From positions 248,001-312,000 of the forward strand of contig NZ_KI912270.1 in the NCBI RefSeq assembly GCF_000243415.2: 64,000 nt of DNA. Direction: 5' to 3'. A program made the position numbers and the translations under genes. Shown here in pieces: positions 49,452 through 61,016 of this stretch (its first letter is position 1; each line of letters opens with the position of its first letter). The stretch comes from Mycolicibacterium tusciae JS617 (GTDB taxonomy: Bacteria; Actinomycetota; Actinomycetes; Mycobacteriales; Mycobacteriaceae). Under the pieces are notes generated by a model. That model was not told the DNA's origin. It searched no databases and was given only the letters and a program-made list of their open reading frames with translations.

Positions 49452-49999
49452 GTGACCTGACGGCACGCCAGCGCCTGGACACCCCGCGGGTCTCGCGTCG
49501 CCGGTTCGCGCCCAACGTCGACGCCGAGGCCGTCGGCAAGTTCTCGGAGTCGATTGCGCGCTTTCTCGGCACTGGCAGATACCTGGCCTGGCAGACCATC
49601 ATGGTGATCGTCTGGATCATCCTGAATCTGTTTGCCGTGAGCCTGCGGTGGGATCCGTATCCGTTCATCTTGCTGAATCTCGCGTTTTCTACTCAGGCGG
49701 CATATGCGGCGCCGCTGATTTTGTTAGCCCAGAATCGCCAGGAGAACCGGGACCGGGTGTCGCTGGACGAAGACCGGCGACGGGCCGAACAGACCAAGGC
49801 CGACACCGAGTATCTGGCCCGTGAGCTGGCCGCATTGCGGTTGGCGGTCGGCGAGGTGGCCACCCGTGACTACCTGCGGCGTGAACTCGAGGAAATCCAC
49901 GAACTGCTCAATCGGCTCCAACCGCCAACAGGGTCCGATAAGCGCGACGGCAGCGGCAAAACAGACCAGATCGAACGCCGCTCCAAAAAGCACAGCTAA
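49448..49999 (+). CDS. DUF1003 membrane protein (Rv1231c-like)
   Basis: A 183-residue protein with two close membrane helices (WQTIMVIVWIILNLFAVSL and FILLNLAFSTQAAYAAPLIL) and a charged, probably coiled-coil C-terminus (RRRAEQTKADTEYLARELAAL). ATG at 49448 overlaps the stop of the MgtE/CBS gene. Its function is unknown; a complex with that soluble protein is inferred from coupling. Confidence 0.85.
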   Translation: MSDLTARQRLDTPRVSRRRFAPNVDAEAVGKFSESIARFLGTGRYLAWQTIMVIVWIILNLFAVSLRWDPYPFILLNLAFSTQAAYAAPLILLAQNRQENRDRVSLDEDRRRAEQTKADTEYLARELAALRLAVGEVATRDYLRRELEEIHELLNRLQPPTGSDKRDGSGKTDQIERRSKKHS

Positions 50000-50086
50000 A
50001 TAAGCTGATGCCATTGCTGTAACACGCGTGGAATCAAGTAGGTATGGTGACTTGGTTCACAACCACGACAGACCAAGGACGATCGA

Positions 50087-51580
50087 GTGCACATAGGGGG
50101 AGGCGCCGCCCTCAGGGCAGCGCGACGCCACGCCGGGCGGCTCGCGCACAGCGTCACCGGCGCGATTTCTCGCGTGCGCGCTGTTGATATCCGACCCTCT
50201 CGCGTCCGGGGGGCCCTGACACCTGCTCGTGCCCGCGTCGCCTCCGGATTCGCAGTCATCGCGCCGATCATTCTGGTGGGGGCCGTAGGCGCATCCGTGC
50301 AACCGAACTCGCCGGTCCGCGATTCCGCCGTGCGGCCCCTGGCCGCCGTCGAGTCCGCCTCGGCCGACCGGGCAGGCGCAACGGTGGTCGCGCTCACCAA
50401 GACACCGACCGAATTTCACATCGCGTCGTCTTCTTCGTCTTCTCCCGCGCCGGCGATGGTCGTGAATGCTCCTGGCACACTTCGCATTCCGGCGATGGCC
50501 CTGTCGGCCTACCGCAACGCCGAACGGATGATGGCAGTGGCGGCCCCCAGCTGCGGTGTCAGCTGGAACCTGCTGGCCGGCATCGGACGTATCGAATCGA
50601 TGCATGCCTACGGCGGCGCCACCGACTCCCGCGGTACCGCCGTGCGGCCGATCTACGGGCCCGCGCTGGACGGGACGCTGCCGGGCAACGAGATCATCGT
50701 GCAGAGCCAGTCTGCCGATCGCGTCACCTACGCCAGGGCGATGGGGCCCATGCAGTTCCTGCCAGGCACCTGGTCTCGCTACGCATCCGACGGCGACGGC
50801 GACGGCAAGGCCGAGGTGCAGAACCTGTTCGACTCGAGCCTGGCGACGGCACGCTATCTATGCAGCGGCGGGATGAACCTGCGCGACCAAGCCCACGTGA
50901 TGTCGGCGATCCTTCGCTACAACAACTCCGTTGCCTACGCCCGCAATGTGCTCGGCTGGGCCGCCGCATACGCCACCGGCGTGGTGCCCGTCGACCTGCC
51001 GCCGATCACCGGAGCGGTTCCCGTGCTCGGCGACGGGGGCGACACGCATCTCGATGACTATCAGGGCCTCGGCCCGGGGCTGCCGCTCAACGCGCTCGGA
51101 TTGCCCGCCAACGATCCCCTGGCGCTGATGCCGATGCTCGCGCGCAGCGACGTCGCCAGCCAACTCCCCGGATTCGTGCCCGGCCAGCGGCTCGGGCCCC
51201 TGCCTGGACCCGCACCTGGCCCGCTGGCAGCTCCGGCGACTCAGACCCAACCGCAACCGTGGGTGCCGCCGTGGATGCAGCCGCCGCCGAAGCCGGCGCC
51301 GGAGTGCGCCGTGTTCTGCATCTCCGACCAGCCCGCGCCGCTGCAGGCCGCGCTGTCAGGACCGCCCGCGGCGCAACCGATGCTGCCGCCGGGAATGGCA
51401 CCGCCACCCGGTCCGCTGGCGCCTCTGCCCGGTCCCGCTCCGCTGGCACCCGTCCCCGGACCGCTGGCCCCGCTGGCACCTCCGCCCGCTCCGGTGGCGC
51501 CGCAGGGTGCGCCGCCGGGACCGCCGCCAAGTCCCGCCGAAGCACCGCTGCCCGGTCCTGCGCCCGGACCGGCCGGTTAG
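50087..51580 (+). CDS. Lytic-transglycosylase-like membrane-anchored protein (Rv1230c-like)
   Basis: A 497-residue protein. A membrane segment near residues 45-65 anchors an SLT/MltB-type domain (about 150-290): LLAGIGRIES with the likely catalytic Glu, AMGPMQFLPGTW, and AILRYNNSVAYARNVLGWA. A 170-residue Pro-rich tail with repeated PLPGPAP/PLAPxP units follows. It likely cleaves peptidoglycan glycan strands outside the membrane. The start is GTG at 50087. The low-complexity tail is prone to length variation. Confidence 0.85.
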   Translation: MHIGGGAALRAARRHAGRLAHSVTGAISRVRAVDIRPSRVRGALTPARARVASGFAVIAPIILVGAVGASVQPNSPVRDSAVRPLAAVESASADRAGATVVALTKTPTEFHIASSSSSSPAPAMVVNAPGTLRIPAMALSAYRNAERMMAVAAPSCGVSWNLLAGIGRIESMHAYGGATDSRGTAVRPIYGPALDGTLPGNEIIVQSQSADRVTYARAMGPMQFLPGTWSRYASDGDGDGKAEVQNLFDSSLATARYLCSGGMNLRDQAHVMSAILRYNNSVAYARNVLGWAAAYATGVVPVDLPPITGAVPVLGDGGDTHLDDYQGLGPGLPLNALGLPANDPLALMPMLARSDVASQLPGFVPGQRLGPLPGPAPGPLAAPATQTQPQPWVPPWMQPPPKPAPECAVFCISDQPAPLQAALSGPPAAQPMLPPGMAPPPGPLAPLPGPAPLAPVPGPLAPLAPPPAPVAPQGAPPGPPPSPAEAPLPGPAPGPAG

Positions 51581-51612
51581 GACGCACGTCGGGTCGGCCT
51601 AGACTCGAGGTG

Positions 51613-52764
51613 ATGTCCTCTACTTCCCCTGACCTCCAGGCCGCGGTCCGTTCCGCATTGGCGAAGGTGATCGACCCCGAGCTGCGGCGTCCGATCACCG
51701 AGCTCGGCATGGTCAAGAACGTCACCATTGGATACGACGGCCAGGAAGGGTCAGTGCACGTCGAGGTGTACCTGACCACTTCTGCGTGCCCCAAGAAGAG
51801 CGAGATCTCCGAGCGCGTCAGCCAGGCGGTTGCCGATGTCCCTGGCACCGGTGCGGTCAAGGTGACCCTGGACGTGATGAGCGACGAGCAACGCACCGAA
51901 CTGCGCAAGCAGTTGCGGGGCGACGCCCGCGAACCCGTCATTCCATTCGCCCAGCCCGGCTCGCTGACCCGGGTGTACGCCGTGGCGTCGGGCAAGGGCG
52001 GCGTCGGCAAGTCCAGCGTCACCGTCAACCTGGCCGCGGCGATGGCCGCGCGCGGGCTGTCGGTCGGCGTGCTCGACGCCGACATCTACGGCCATTCGGT
52101 ACCGCGGATGATGGGCACCACCGATCGGCCCACCCAGGTCGAGTCGATGATCTTGCCGCCGGTTGCCCACGACGTCCGGGTCATCTCGATCTCGATGTTC
52201 ACCCAGGGCAACACCCCCGTCGTCTGGCGCGGACCGATGCTGCACCGTGCGCTGCAGCAATTCCTTGCCGACGTCTACTGGGGGGATCTGGACATCCTGC
52301 TGCTGGATCTGCCGCCGGGTACCGGAGACATCGCCATCTCGGTGGCCCAGCTGATCCCTGGCGCAGAGATCCTTGTGGTGACGACGCCTCAGCTGGCGGC
52401 CGCCGAAGTCGCCGAACGAGCCGGCGCGATCGCGCTACAGACCCGTCAGCGCATCGTCGGCGTCGTGGAGAACATGTCCGGAATGCTGCTGCCCGACGGC
52501 ACAACGATGCACATCTTCGGCGAGGGTGGCGGCAAGCAGGTCGCCGAAAGCCTCTCGCGCTCGGTCGGCGCCGATGTACCGCTGCTCGGCCAGGTTCCGC
52601 TTGACCCCGCGTTGGTGGCCGCAGGCGACTCCGGGGTCCCGCTGGTGCTGTCCGCACCGGATTCGGTGGCTGGCAAGGAATTACTCAGTATCGCCGACGC
52701 CTTGTCGAGCCGTAAGCGCGGACTGGCGGGCATGTCGCTGGGCCTGGACCCCGCAGGCCGCTAA
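51613..52764 (+). CDS. mrp: Mrp/ApbC-type Fe-S cluster carrier ATPase
   Basis: A 383-residue P-loop protein. It has an N-terminal MIP18/DUF59 domain (residues 5-85, ending with the VDVTLTSPACP-equivalent [11 protein letters not shown]), then the deviant Walker [10 protein letters not shown] at 127-135 and [15 protein letters not shown]. It carries Fe-S clusters to apo-enzymes in the cytosol. ATG at 51613 is chosen; the open frame to 51259 only shadows the Pro-rich tail of the upstream gene. Its stop overlaps that of the convergent tatB (CTAA). Confidence 0.94.
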   Translation: MSSTSPDLQAAVRSALAKVIDPELRRPITELGMVKNVTIGYDGQEGSVHVEVYLTTSACPKKSEISERVSQAVADVPGTGAVKVTLDVMSDEQRTELRKQLRGDAREPVIPFAQPGSLTRVYAVASGKGGVGKSSVTVNLAAAMAARGLSVGVLDADIYGHSVPRMMGTTDRPTQVESMILPPVAHDVRVISISMFTQGNTPVVWRGPMLHRALQQFLADVYWGDLDILLLDLPPGTGDIAISVAQLIPGAEILVVTTPQLAAAEVAERAGAIALQTRQRIVGVVENMSGMLLPDGTTMHIFGEGGGKQVAESLSRSVGADVPLLGQVPLDPALVAAGDSGVPLVLSAPDSVAGKELLSIADALSSRKRGLAGMSLGLDPAGR

Positions 52765-53186
52765 GTCGCGTCGCTGTCGTAGGGGGTCTTGGCGGACACT
52801 TCGGGTGCCGACGGCGCCGACGGCTCCGGAATCGGCGGCGCCGGCGTCGGCGCACCGTCGCTCACGGGCTTCTCGGTGTTGGCTGCGGGCGTGTCGATCT
52901 TGCCGGTGAAGATCGAGTCGTCGCCGTCGAGCAGATGTTTGGTAAGCGCCGCACGCGGCGTCATCCCCCGCAGCTTGTTCAGCTGACTCAACGGTTCACG
53001 AAGATCGTCGAACTCCGGGCCGAGGTCGTCGCGCAGCTGGCTGGTGGCGCCGCTGATGTAGTCGCGGAACTGCCGCAATGTGCTCGACGTCCACCGGATC
53101 GCGCCCGGCAGCCGTTCCGGCCCCAGGATCACCAGACCGGCGATCACCAGGACCAGCATCTCGCCCCAGCCGACGTTCGCGAACAT
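52761..53186 (-). CDS. tatB: Sec-independent translocase subunit TatB
   Basis: A protein of 141 residues with an N-terminal membrane helix and the TatA/B signature [26 protein letters not shown] (split, residues 2-27). An amphipathic helix and a Pro/Ser-rich tail follow. With TatC it recognises twin-arginine signal peptides. It starts three bases after htrA ends, within the sigE-rseA-htrA-tatB run. Confidence 0.93.
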   Translation of the reverse strand: MFANVGWGEMLVLVIAGLVILGPERLPGAIRWTSSTLRQFRDYISGATSQLRDDLGPEFDDLREPLSQLNKLRGMTPRAALTKHLLDGDDSIFTGKIDTPAANTEKPVSDGAPTPAPPIPEPSAPSAPEVSAKTPYDSDAT

Positions 53187-53189
53187 CGG

Positions 53190-54749
<1,560 letters not shown>

Positions 54750-55181
54750 CTACCGGCGCTTACGGCGCCCCTGGTGCGCGCCTTCAGCAAACTGCGAGTC
54801 TTGGGTCGAGGCGGCCGGATCCGCAGCGGCGTCGGCTGTGTTGGCCGTATTGGCCGTATTGGCACTGTGTAGCGGAATCTGGGATAACTGGCCAAGTAGC
54901 GAGCTCGGCATGACTATGGGATGCGACTCCCGCAGTGCACTACGAGCCTGTCGCTGGGCGTCGACCTCTGTCGCACATTGTGGACATAACGACAGGTGAC
55001 TGGCCGCACGCAGGTGCGGAGTCAGGCGCAACTCATTGTCGACGAACGCCGCGATGGCCTCGGTCGACAGATGCTCGGTGGAGCCGAACTGCCGCGGTCC
55101 GACGGGCGCTTCACTCTGGGACGCCAGCTGAGAAGGCAGCCAGGAGAATGCGCGGCGGAACACATGTCCCGGGTCGACCAT
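54750..55181 (-). CDS. rseA: Anti-sigma-E factor RseA
   Basis: A 143-residue zinc-binding anti-sigma factor. The ZAS motif is HLSLCPQC (His62, Cys66, Cys69). It binds SigE and releases it upon redox or envelope stress. ATG at 55181 is preceded by AGGAG at seven bases. The C-terminal region has Asn-Thr-Ala repeats encoded by a 9-bp tandem repeat. A longer frame to 55607 is a shadow of sigE. Confidence 0.93.
   Translation of the reverse strand: MVDPGHVFRRAFSWLPSQLASQSEAPVGPRQFGSTEHLSTEAIAAFVDNELRLTPHLRAASHLSLCPQCATEVDAQRQARSALRESHPIVMPSSLLGQLSQIPLHSANTANTANTADAAADPAASTQDSQFAEGAHQGRRKRR
54832..54867. repeat. 9-bp tandem repeat within rseA
   Basis: Two perfect copies of TTGGCCGTA (54841-54858) are flanked by a degenerate unit on each side. 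On the coding strand they specify repeated Asn-Thr-Ala in the RseA tail. Gain or loss of units would keep the frame. Confidence 0.75.
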
Positions 55182-55269
55182 GGCCCAGCTCCTCTCCGCG
55201 TACTCGCGTCGCGTAAACGTGACTAACTTGAATGTAGCGCGGCGCGCGGCGCCGAACACCTGCGAACAC

Positions 55270-56061
55270 TCAGGCCGACTTGGCCGTGTCCCGGTAGAGG
55301 GCCGATTCTGCGGCCGAATCGCTGTTGGGATGGCGGGCCAGATAGTCGCGCAGCGCCTGCCTGCCCCGGTGGATGCGGCTGCGCACGGTGCCGAGCTTGA
55401 CGCCCAGCGTGGCGCCGATCTCCTCGTAGGACAGACCCTCGACGTCGCAGAGCACGACCGCGGCGCGGAACTCCGGCGGCAGCGAGTCCAGTGCGGCCTG
55501 CAGGTCAGGACCCAGACGTGAGTCGTGATAGATCTGCTCGGGGTTCGGCTCGTCGGCAGGCACCCGGTCGTAGTCCTCCGGCAAGGCCTCCATGCGGATA
55601 CGCCCACGCCTGCGGACCATATCCAGGAACAGGTTTGTGGTGATGCGGTGCAACCAGCCCTCGAACGTGCCGGGCTGATAGTTCTGCACCGAGCGGAAGA
55701 CGCGGATGAACGTCTCCTGCGTGAGGTCCTCGGCGTCGTGCTGATTGCCGGACAGACGATAAGCCAGCCGGTAGACGCGGTCGGCGTGCTGGCGCACCAA
55801 CTCGTCCCATGACGGCATCGTGGTCTGGTCCCCCGTCGCGTCGAAGACGGCGGTCCCTATCAGTTCATCGGAAGGCTCGACCCATTCCCCGTCGGTGTAC
55901 TGCTCGAGATGAGCCATCGTGACGGGGGCGGCGGGGGCGGTTGAATTCTTCGTCAGATCCTCCTGGTCACAGCCGTCACCATGTATCGACGGCTCGATGT
56001 TCGCGGCAACGTGAAACTCCCTGCGCTTATTCCCTGCGTCCCAGCGTCCGCCGTCGTCCAT
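55270..56061 (-). CDS. sigE: ECF sigma factor SigE
   Basis: A 263-residue ECF sigma factor. Region 2 spans about 85-150 ([18 protein letters not shown], core binding and -10 recognition). Region 4 spans about 200-245 ([20 protein letters not shown], -35 recognition). It directs the surface-stress regulon and lies directly upstream of its antisigma rseA. Mycobacterial SigE has alternative starts; an in-frame Met at residue 49 (VTMAHLEQ) is a plausible shorter form here. Confidence 0.95.
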   Translation of the reverse strand: MDDGGRWDAGNKRREFHVAANIEPSIHGDGCDQEDLTKNSTAPAAPVTMAHLEQYTDGEWVEPSDELIGTAVFDATGDQTTMPSWDELVRQHADRVYRLAYRLSGNQHDAEDLTQETFIRVFRSVQNYQPGTFEGWLHRITTNLFLDMVRRRGRIRMEALPEDYDRVPADEPNPEQIYHDSRLGPDLQAALDSLPPEFRAAVVLCDVEGLSYEEIGATLGVKLGTVRSRIHRGRQALRDYLARHPNSDSAAESALYRDTAKSA

Positions 56062-56106
56062 GCGTCATACCGTCTCCGACCCTGGTGTGCTTGGCATATG
56101 AGCAGA

Positions 56107-56123
56107 CTGAACATTTCCTGAGA
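56107..56123 (-). promoter_or_regulatory. Direct repeat upstream of sigE, possible response-regulator site
   Basis: Read on the minus strand, TCTCAG and GTTCAG are spaced by five bases about 45 bp before the sigE start. sigE is known to be controlled by the MprAB system, whose regulator binds loosely conserved direct repeats, so this may be its site. The assignment is tentative. Confidence 0.25.
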
Positions 56124-56238
56124 AAGCATTTCTACCCATTTTCGACCTGCGGAAACCATGCGCTTTCGACCGAAATCCGCAGTTCGGGGACGGGCGTGTC
56201 GCAAGCTCGCCCTTTGGGGTTGGCTTTACGCTGCGGGC

Positions 56239-56907
56239 ATGGCAGGCATCGACGATGTGATCGGGGGCGCGGCACCGCAGAGCCGTGCCGAGTCGATCGT
56301 CAAGCACGCCGAGCAGTCGATCTCCGAGGACGCGATCGTCGCTGCGGCCCGTGAACGCGCCATTGACATCGGTGCGGGCGCGGTGACCCCCGCCGTCGGG
56401 GCATTGCTGTGCGTGTTCGCCAAGATGACCGGGGCCAAAGCTGTCGTCGAGGTGGGCACCGGCGCCGGGGTCAGCGGGCTCTGGCTGCTGTCGGGCATGC
56501 GCGAAGACGGTGTGCTCACCACGATCGACGTCGAGCCCGAACATCAGCGCATCGCCAAGCAGGCGTTCACCGAGGCGGGCGTCGGCCCTGGACGCAGCCG
56601 GCTGATCAGCGGCCGGGCGCAGGAAGTCCTCACCCGCCTCGCCGACGACTCCTACGACCTGGTGTTCATCGACGCCGATCCCGCCGATCAGCCGCAATTC
56701 GTCATCGAGGGCGTGCGGCTGCTGCGCTCCGGTGGCGCCATCGTGGTACACCGCGCCGCGCTTGGCGGCCGTGCCGGTGACGCCAGCGCGAAAGACGCCG
56801 AGGTGGCCGCGGTCCGCGAGGCCGCGCGGCTCATCGCCGAGGACGAGCGGCTCACGCCGGTGCTGATTCCACTCGGCGACGGCTTGCTCGCCGCGGCCCG
56901 CGACTGA
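56239..56907 (+). CDS. SAM-dependent O-methyltransferase (Rv1220c-like)
   Basis: A 222-residue class I methyltransferase of the caffeoyl-CoA/catechol O-methyltransferase type: [22 protein letters not shown]-binding motif near residue 70, [18 protein letters not shown], and [11 protein letters not shown]. The substrate is unknown. ATG at 56239 is chosen; the frame to 56158 lacks family similarity. It is divergent from sigE, as Rv1220c is from sigE. Confidence 0.88.
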   Translation: MAGIDDVIGGAAPQSRAESIVKHAEQSISEDAIVAAARERAIDIGAGAVTPAVGALLCVFAKMTGAKAVVEVGTGAGVSGLWLLSGMREDGVLTTIDVEPEHQRIAKQAFTEAGVGPGRSRLISGRAQEVLTRLADDSYDLVFIDADPADQPQFVIEGVRLLRSGGAIVVHRAALGGRAGDASAKDAEVAAVREAARLIAEDERLTPVLIPLGDGLLAAARD

Positions 56908-56969
56908 CGGTTTCCTCCTCTCCCGCGCATCGTGGCGGGATTTTTACGGTGTCTTGACGCGATACCCTC

Positions 56970-56999
56970 TTGACCATCGGCTGAACGCGCGTTTAGTGT
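56970..56999 (+). promoter_or_regulatory. Candidate leaderless promoter of the efflux regulator
   Basis: TTGACC (56970-56975) is followed after 18 bases by TAGTGT (56994-56999), placing the transcript start at about the ATG (57007). The -10 lies inside the palindromic operator, so repressor binding would block the polymerase directly. Confidence 0.45.
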
Positions 57000-57016
57000 A
57001 CTAAACATGCGTTCAG
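56981..57016. promoter_or_regulatory. 36-bp nested palindromic operator over the tetR start codon
   Basis: The core GTTTAGT-GT-ACTAAAC (56991-57006) ends at the ATG. Outer arms CTGAACGC (56981-56988) and GCGTTCAG (57009-57016) are perfect inverted repeats, separated from the core by two bases on each side. The outer right arm encodes part of codons 1-4. It most likely binds the TetR protein it precedes. Confidence 0.75.
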
Positions 57017-57702
57017 TGTCCGATGATCGAACCGCCATCGCCCGGATCCGCGATAGCGCCATCGACCAGTGGGGCCAGCACGGGTTCAACGTCGGGCTGC
57101 GGACCGTCGCCGAGGCCGCAGGCGTGTCCGCCGCGCTGGTGATCCACCACTTCGGGTCCAAGGAGGGCCTGCGCAAGGCATGCGACGACCACATCGCAGA
57201 GCTGGTGCGCGAGTCCAAGACCGAGTCGATGCGCACCGCTGACCCGGCCGACTGGCTCGCCCAGGTAGCCGAGATCGAGGGCTACGCGCCGATGATGGCC
57301 TACCTGGTGCGCAGCATGCAGTCCGGCAGTGACCTCGCAAAGTCGTTCTGGCAGCGCATGATCGACAACGCCGAGCAGTACATCGAGGAGGGCGTTGCGG
57401 CAGGCATTCTCAAGCCAAGCCGCGATCCGAAGTCCAGGGCGCGGTACCTCAGCATGATCAACGGGGGCGGTTTCCTGCTTTACCTGCAGATGCACGAAAA
57501 CCCCGCCGACGTGCGCGCCGTGCTGCGCGACTACGGCGAAGACATGATGCTGCCCGCGCTGGAGATGTTCACGAACGGGCTCATGACCGACTCGACGATG
57601 TACGACGCGTTCCTGGCGGCACACGAACAGGGCATTCCGTTCACATCACAGGAGGGAGAACCAAATGACGACCCCATCAGCAATGTCCCTGCAGCGGGCT
57701 AA
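57007..57702 (+). CDS. TetR-family repressor of the ABC exporter (Rv1219c-like)
   Basis: A 231-residue regulator. HTH residues about 12-57 include [23 protein letters not shown]; the rest is a helical ligand domain. Its gene overlaps the ABC ATPase gene by 38 bp, and a palindromic operator covers its own start, so autorepression of the three-gene operon is likely. In M. tuberculosis Rv1219c controls the Rv1218c-Rv1217c efflux pump. Confidence 0.9.
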   Translation: MRSVSDDRTAIARIRDSAIDQWGQHGFNVGLRTVAEAAGVSAALVIHHFGSKEGLRKACDDHIAELVRESKTESMRTADPADWLAQVAEIEGYAPMMAYLVRSMQSGSDLAKSFWQRMIDNAEQYIEEGVAAGILKPSRDPKSRARYLSMINGGGFLLYLQMHENPADVRAVLRDYGEDMMLPALEMFTNGLMTDSTMYDAFLAAHEQGIPFTSQEGEPNDDPISNVPAAG

Positions 57703-58609
57703 CGCTGGCGAGCGATCGCGGCTGGCGGTTGAGATCCGCGGATTGTCAAAATCGTTCGGGCGGACCAAGGCGCTCGACGGCCTCGACCTCGTGGTCGCGC
57801 CTGGAGATATCACCGGATTCCTGGGGCCCAACGGAGCGGGTAAGTCCACCACGATTCGCGTGCTGCTCGGCCTGTTGCGCGCCGACAGCGGAACCGTGCG
57901 GCTGCTCGGCGGCGATCCGTGGCACGACGCCGTTGAGTTGCACCGCCAAATTGCCTATGTCCCTGGCGATGTGACGCTGTGGCCCAACCTGACCGGCCTG
58001 CAGGCCATCGATTTCTTGGCCCGTCTGCGCGGCAACGGCGTCGACACCCGCAGGCGCGACCAGCTGATCGAGCGCTTCGAACTCGACCCCCACAAGAAGG
58101 CGCGCACCTACTCCAAGGGCAATCGGCAGAAGGTGGCGATAGTCGCCGCGTTCTCCACCAACGCCGAGCTCTACATTCTCGACGAACCAACCTCGGGACT
58201 GGACCCGTTGATGGAGAAGGCATTTCAGCAGTGCGTCGCGGAAGTGGCCGAGCGTGGCGCGGCGGTGCTGCTGTCCAGTCACATCCTCGCCGAGGTCGAG
58301 AAGCTGTGTCACACCGTGACGATCATCCGCGGCGGCCGCACGGTGAAGTCGGGGTCACTCGATGAGCTGCGGCACCTGATGCGGACGACGGTGACAGTGC
58401 GCACCAGCACCGACGGTCAAGCGCTGCAGCGCAGTCCGTTCGTCCACGACTTCGCGATCAACGACGGCCACTACACCTTCACGGTCGACCGCAAAGAGCT
58501 GGATCGTGCCATGGGTCAACTCACCGATCTCGGCATTCTGGACCTGACCGTGACGCCCGCGTCGCTCGAAGACCTGTTCTTACGCGAGTACCAGGGAGCC
58601 GCCCGATGA
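57665..58609 (+). CDS. ABC exporter ATPase (Rv1218c-like)
   Basis: A 314-residue ATPase: [10 protein letters not shown] near residue 54, [13 protein letters not shown] near 170, and a variant signature YSKGNRQKV in place of LSGGQ, as in other DrrA-like drug exporters. ATG at 57665 has a strong AGGAGG site within the end of the TetR gene. It energises the permease that follows; this pump family member is associated with multidrug efflux. Confidence 0.92.
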   Translation: MTTPSAMSLQRANAGERSRLAVEIRGLSKSFGRTKALDGLDLVVAPGDITGFLGPNGAGKSTTIRVLLGLLRADSGTVRLLGGDPWHDAVELHRQIAYVPGDVTLWPNLTGLQAIDFLARLRGNGVDTRRRDQLIERFELDPHKKARTYSKGNRQKVAIVAAFSTNAELYILDEPTSGLDPLMEKAFQQCVAEVAERGAAVLLSSHILAEVEKLCHTVTIIRGGRTVKSGSLDELRHLMRTTVTVRTSTDGQALQRSPFVHDFAINDGHYTFTVDRKELDRAMGQLTDLGILDLTVTPASLEDLFLREYQGAAR

Positions 58610-60210
58610 GTACCACCACCGTCGCACCGCGCGCCGCGCATGCCGGTTTGTGGACGGGCACAGCGAGCCTGCTGAGGCTGGCGTTGCGCCGCGACCGTGT
58701 CCGCCTGTCGATCTGGCTGGCCGCCCTGACGCTGATGATGGCGTACGCCCCAACCGCCATGAAGCTGGCCTACCCGGAGGAGGCTCAGCGTCAGGCCCGG
58801 GTGAACCTGATGAAGACGCCCGCGGCGATCATCATGGGCGGACCGATGTTCGGCGGCAACGAAACCGACCTCGGCGCGATGATGGCCAACGAGCTGATGC
58901 TCACGATGATCGTCGCGACGTCGATCCTGGCCATTCTCACCGTGATCCGGCACACGCGCGCCGAGGAGGAAAGCGGCGCCGCCGAATTAGTGTTGTCCTC
59001 GGTGGTCGGACGATACGCACGAACGACCGCCGCATTGATCCTCGTCGGCGGCGTGAACGCCGCGCTCGCCGTCACGATGACGTTAGCGATGGCCTCGACC
59101 GGCTTCGGGCTCGTCGACACCGCAGCTATGTGCCTAGGTATCACGGGTGTGGCCATGGTGTTCGGCGCGGTGGCCGCCGTCACCGCCCAGCTGTGGCGGC
59201 AGTCGCGCACCGCGACGGGCGCCGCGATGGCCGCGCTGGCGCTGGCCGCACTGGTCCGCGGGATCGGCGACGTCATCGACAACTCCGGTAGCGCGCTGAG
59301 CTGGTTCTCGCCGATCGCATGGGCACAACAGATGCGGGCCTTCGTCGACCTGCGCTGGTGGCCGTTCGCTCTTCTCGTGGTCCTGACACTCGCACTGATC
59401 GCGTTGGCGGCCGCCCTGGAGAGCAGGCGGCAGTACGACGCCGGCACCATCCCGTCCTCCGGTGAACGCCCAGGAGCGCACGCCATCAAGTCGGTGCTCG
59501 GTCTGCATCTGACCCTGCAGCGGGGCCAAACCGTCGGCTGGGCCGTAGGACTGTTTCTGGGCGGCTTGGCCTTTGGCTCGATGACGAAGTCGCTGTTGGA
59601 CGCCGCTGAGGACAACGAGCTGATTCAGCGGATGCTGGTGGCACAGGGCACCGACAGCGTCTATACGACGATGACGCAGTTCCTTGCCGCCGCGGCCACC
59701 GCGTACGTCGTTTCAGCGGTGCTGCGATTGCTCAACGACGAAGAGAAGGGCCTGGGCGAGGCGGTGCTGGCGGGGGCGGTGTCGCGATGGCGGTGGCTGG
59801 TCACCGCAGTGGCCTCAGCGCTGATCGGCTCTGCGGTGCTGATGTTCTTCGCCGGCCTGGGTCACGGGCTGGGCGCAGGGGTCACTCTCGGCGAGCCCGG
59901 AACTATCGTGCGGCTGACGCTGGGCGGACTGGCATACGTACCTGCGATGGCGGTGATGGCTGGTATCGCCGCCCTTTCAGTGGCGGTGCGTAGGGGTTGG
60001 ATCGGCTGGCTTGCAGTCACATTCGTCGTCGTATCGCTGTATCTCGGCGCGCTGCTGCGCTTGCCGGGTTGGCTGCTTGACCTGTCGCCCGTCGGCCAGA
60101 CGTCCGCGCCGTCGAGTTACCCGATCGTGGCAATGGCCGTGTTGGTCGTCGTGGCCGCGGCCCTGACGCTTGTCGCCGGTGCCATTTATCGCCGCCGCGA
60201 CGCCCTGTAA
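58606..60210 (+). CDS. ABC exporter permease (Rv1217c-like)
   Basis: A 534-residue membrane protein with about twelve hydrophobic segments in two similar halves. It forms the membrane channel for the preceding ATPase. The start overlaps the ATPase stop by four bases (ATGA). Confidence 0.9.
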   Translation: MSTTTVAPRAAHAGLWTGTASLLRLALRRDRVRLSIWLAALTLMMAYAPTAMKLAYPEEAQRQARVNLMKTPAAIIMGGPMFGGNETDLGAMMANELMLTMIVATSILAILTVIRHTRAEEESGAAELVLSSVVGRYARTTAALILVGGVNAALAVTMTLAMASTGFGLVDTAAMCLGITGVAMVFGAVAAVTAQLWRQSRTATGAAMAALALAALVRGIGDVIDNSGSALSWFSPIAWAQQMRAFVDLRWWPFALLVVLTLALIALAAALESRRQYDAGTIPSSGERPGAHAIKSVLGLHLTLQRGQTVGWAVGLFLGGLAFGSMTKSLLDAAEDNELIQRMLVAQGTDSVYTTMTQFLAAAATAYVVSAVLRLLNDEEKGLGEAVLAGAVSRWRWLVTAVASALIGSAVLMFFAGLGHGLGAGVTLGEPGTIVRLTLGGLAYVPAMAVMAGIAALSVAVRRGWIGWLAVTFVVVSLYLGALLRLPGWLLDLSPVGQTSAPSSYPIVAMAVLVVVAAALTLVAGAIYRRRDAL

Positions 60211-60225
60211 TCCGAGGAAGGAATC

Positions 60226-60900
60226 GTGAAAGTCACTGTTCAGCTGCTGGCCTCGACGCTTGGCGGCATCGTCTTCATGGGTGTGCTGCTGTTCGTGCCG
60301 GCAGGCACGTTCGACTACTGGCAGGCATGGGTCTTCATCGCCGTGTTCATCGTCGGCACCATGGTCCCCACGGTCTATCTGGCGGTGAAGTATCCCGATG
60401 CTCTGCAGCGCCGCATGACGTCAGGGCCGTGGGCGGAAACCCGGACCGTACAACGGCTTATCACCGTGGGCATCGTCCTCTCGGTCGTCGCCGTAGGAGT
60501 GGTCAGCGCACTCGACCACCGGTTCGGCTGGTCAACGCCTCCGACAGCGGTCGTGGTGATCGGCAACGTGCTGGTCTTCGCCGGACTCTTGCTGGCGGAG
60601 GTCGTGATCATTCAGAACAACTATGCGGCGGCGACCATCACCGTCGAGGCGGACCAACCGGTGGTGTCCACCGGTCTGTATGGCCTTGTGCGTCACCCGA
60701 TGTACGTCGGAGCGCTGACCATGATGGTCGGAATGCCGCTCGCCCTCGCCTCGTTTTGGGGCTTGCTCACGCTCATCCCCGGTGCGCTGGTCTTCGTTGC
60801 CCGCATCACCGACGAGGAAAAGGCATTGCGCCACGAGCTTGACGGCTACGAGGAGTACACGGAGAAAGTGCACTACCGGTTGGTGCCCGGAGTGTGGTGA
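60226..60900 (+). CDS. Isoprenylcysteine carboxyl methyltransferase-like membrane protein
   Basis: A 224-residue protein with five to six membrane helices. The C-terminal ICMT/PEMT-type motif YGLVRHPMYVG is near residue 152, with EEKALRHELDGYEEYTEKVHYRL at the end (split here; residues 196-219). Such enzymes methylate small lipophilic or prenylated substrates. A GTG start with GAGGAAGG upstream lies 15 bp after the exporter permease, so it is likely part of the same operon. Confidence 0.82.
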   Translation: MKVTVQLLASTLGGIVFMGVLLFVPAGTFDYWQAWVFIAVFIVGTMVPTVYLAVKYPDALQRRMTSGPWAETRTVQRLITVGIVLSVVAVGVVSALDHRFGWSTPPTAVVVIGNVLVFAGLLLAEVVIIQNNYAAATITVEADQPVVSTGLYGLVRHPMYVGALTMMVGMPLALASFWGLLTLIPGALVFVARITDEEKALRHELDGYEEYTEKVHYRLVPGVW

Positions 60901-61016
60901 CGAATCAGTTCGCAGTCAATCCTGCGAGGTCATTGGCGATCACGGCGGGGAGTGCACCTACACTCAGGTGATTGACGATAATTCGTCCGCCACAGCGCTT
61001 TTCGAGTCGACGCCAT

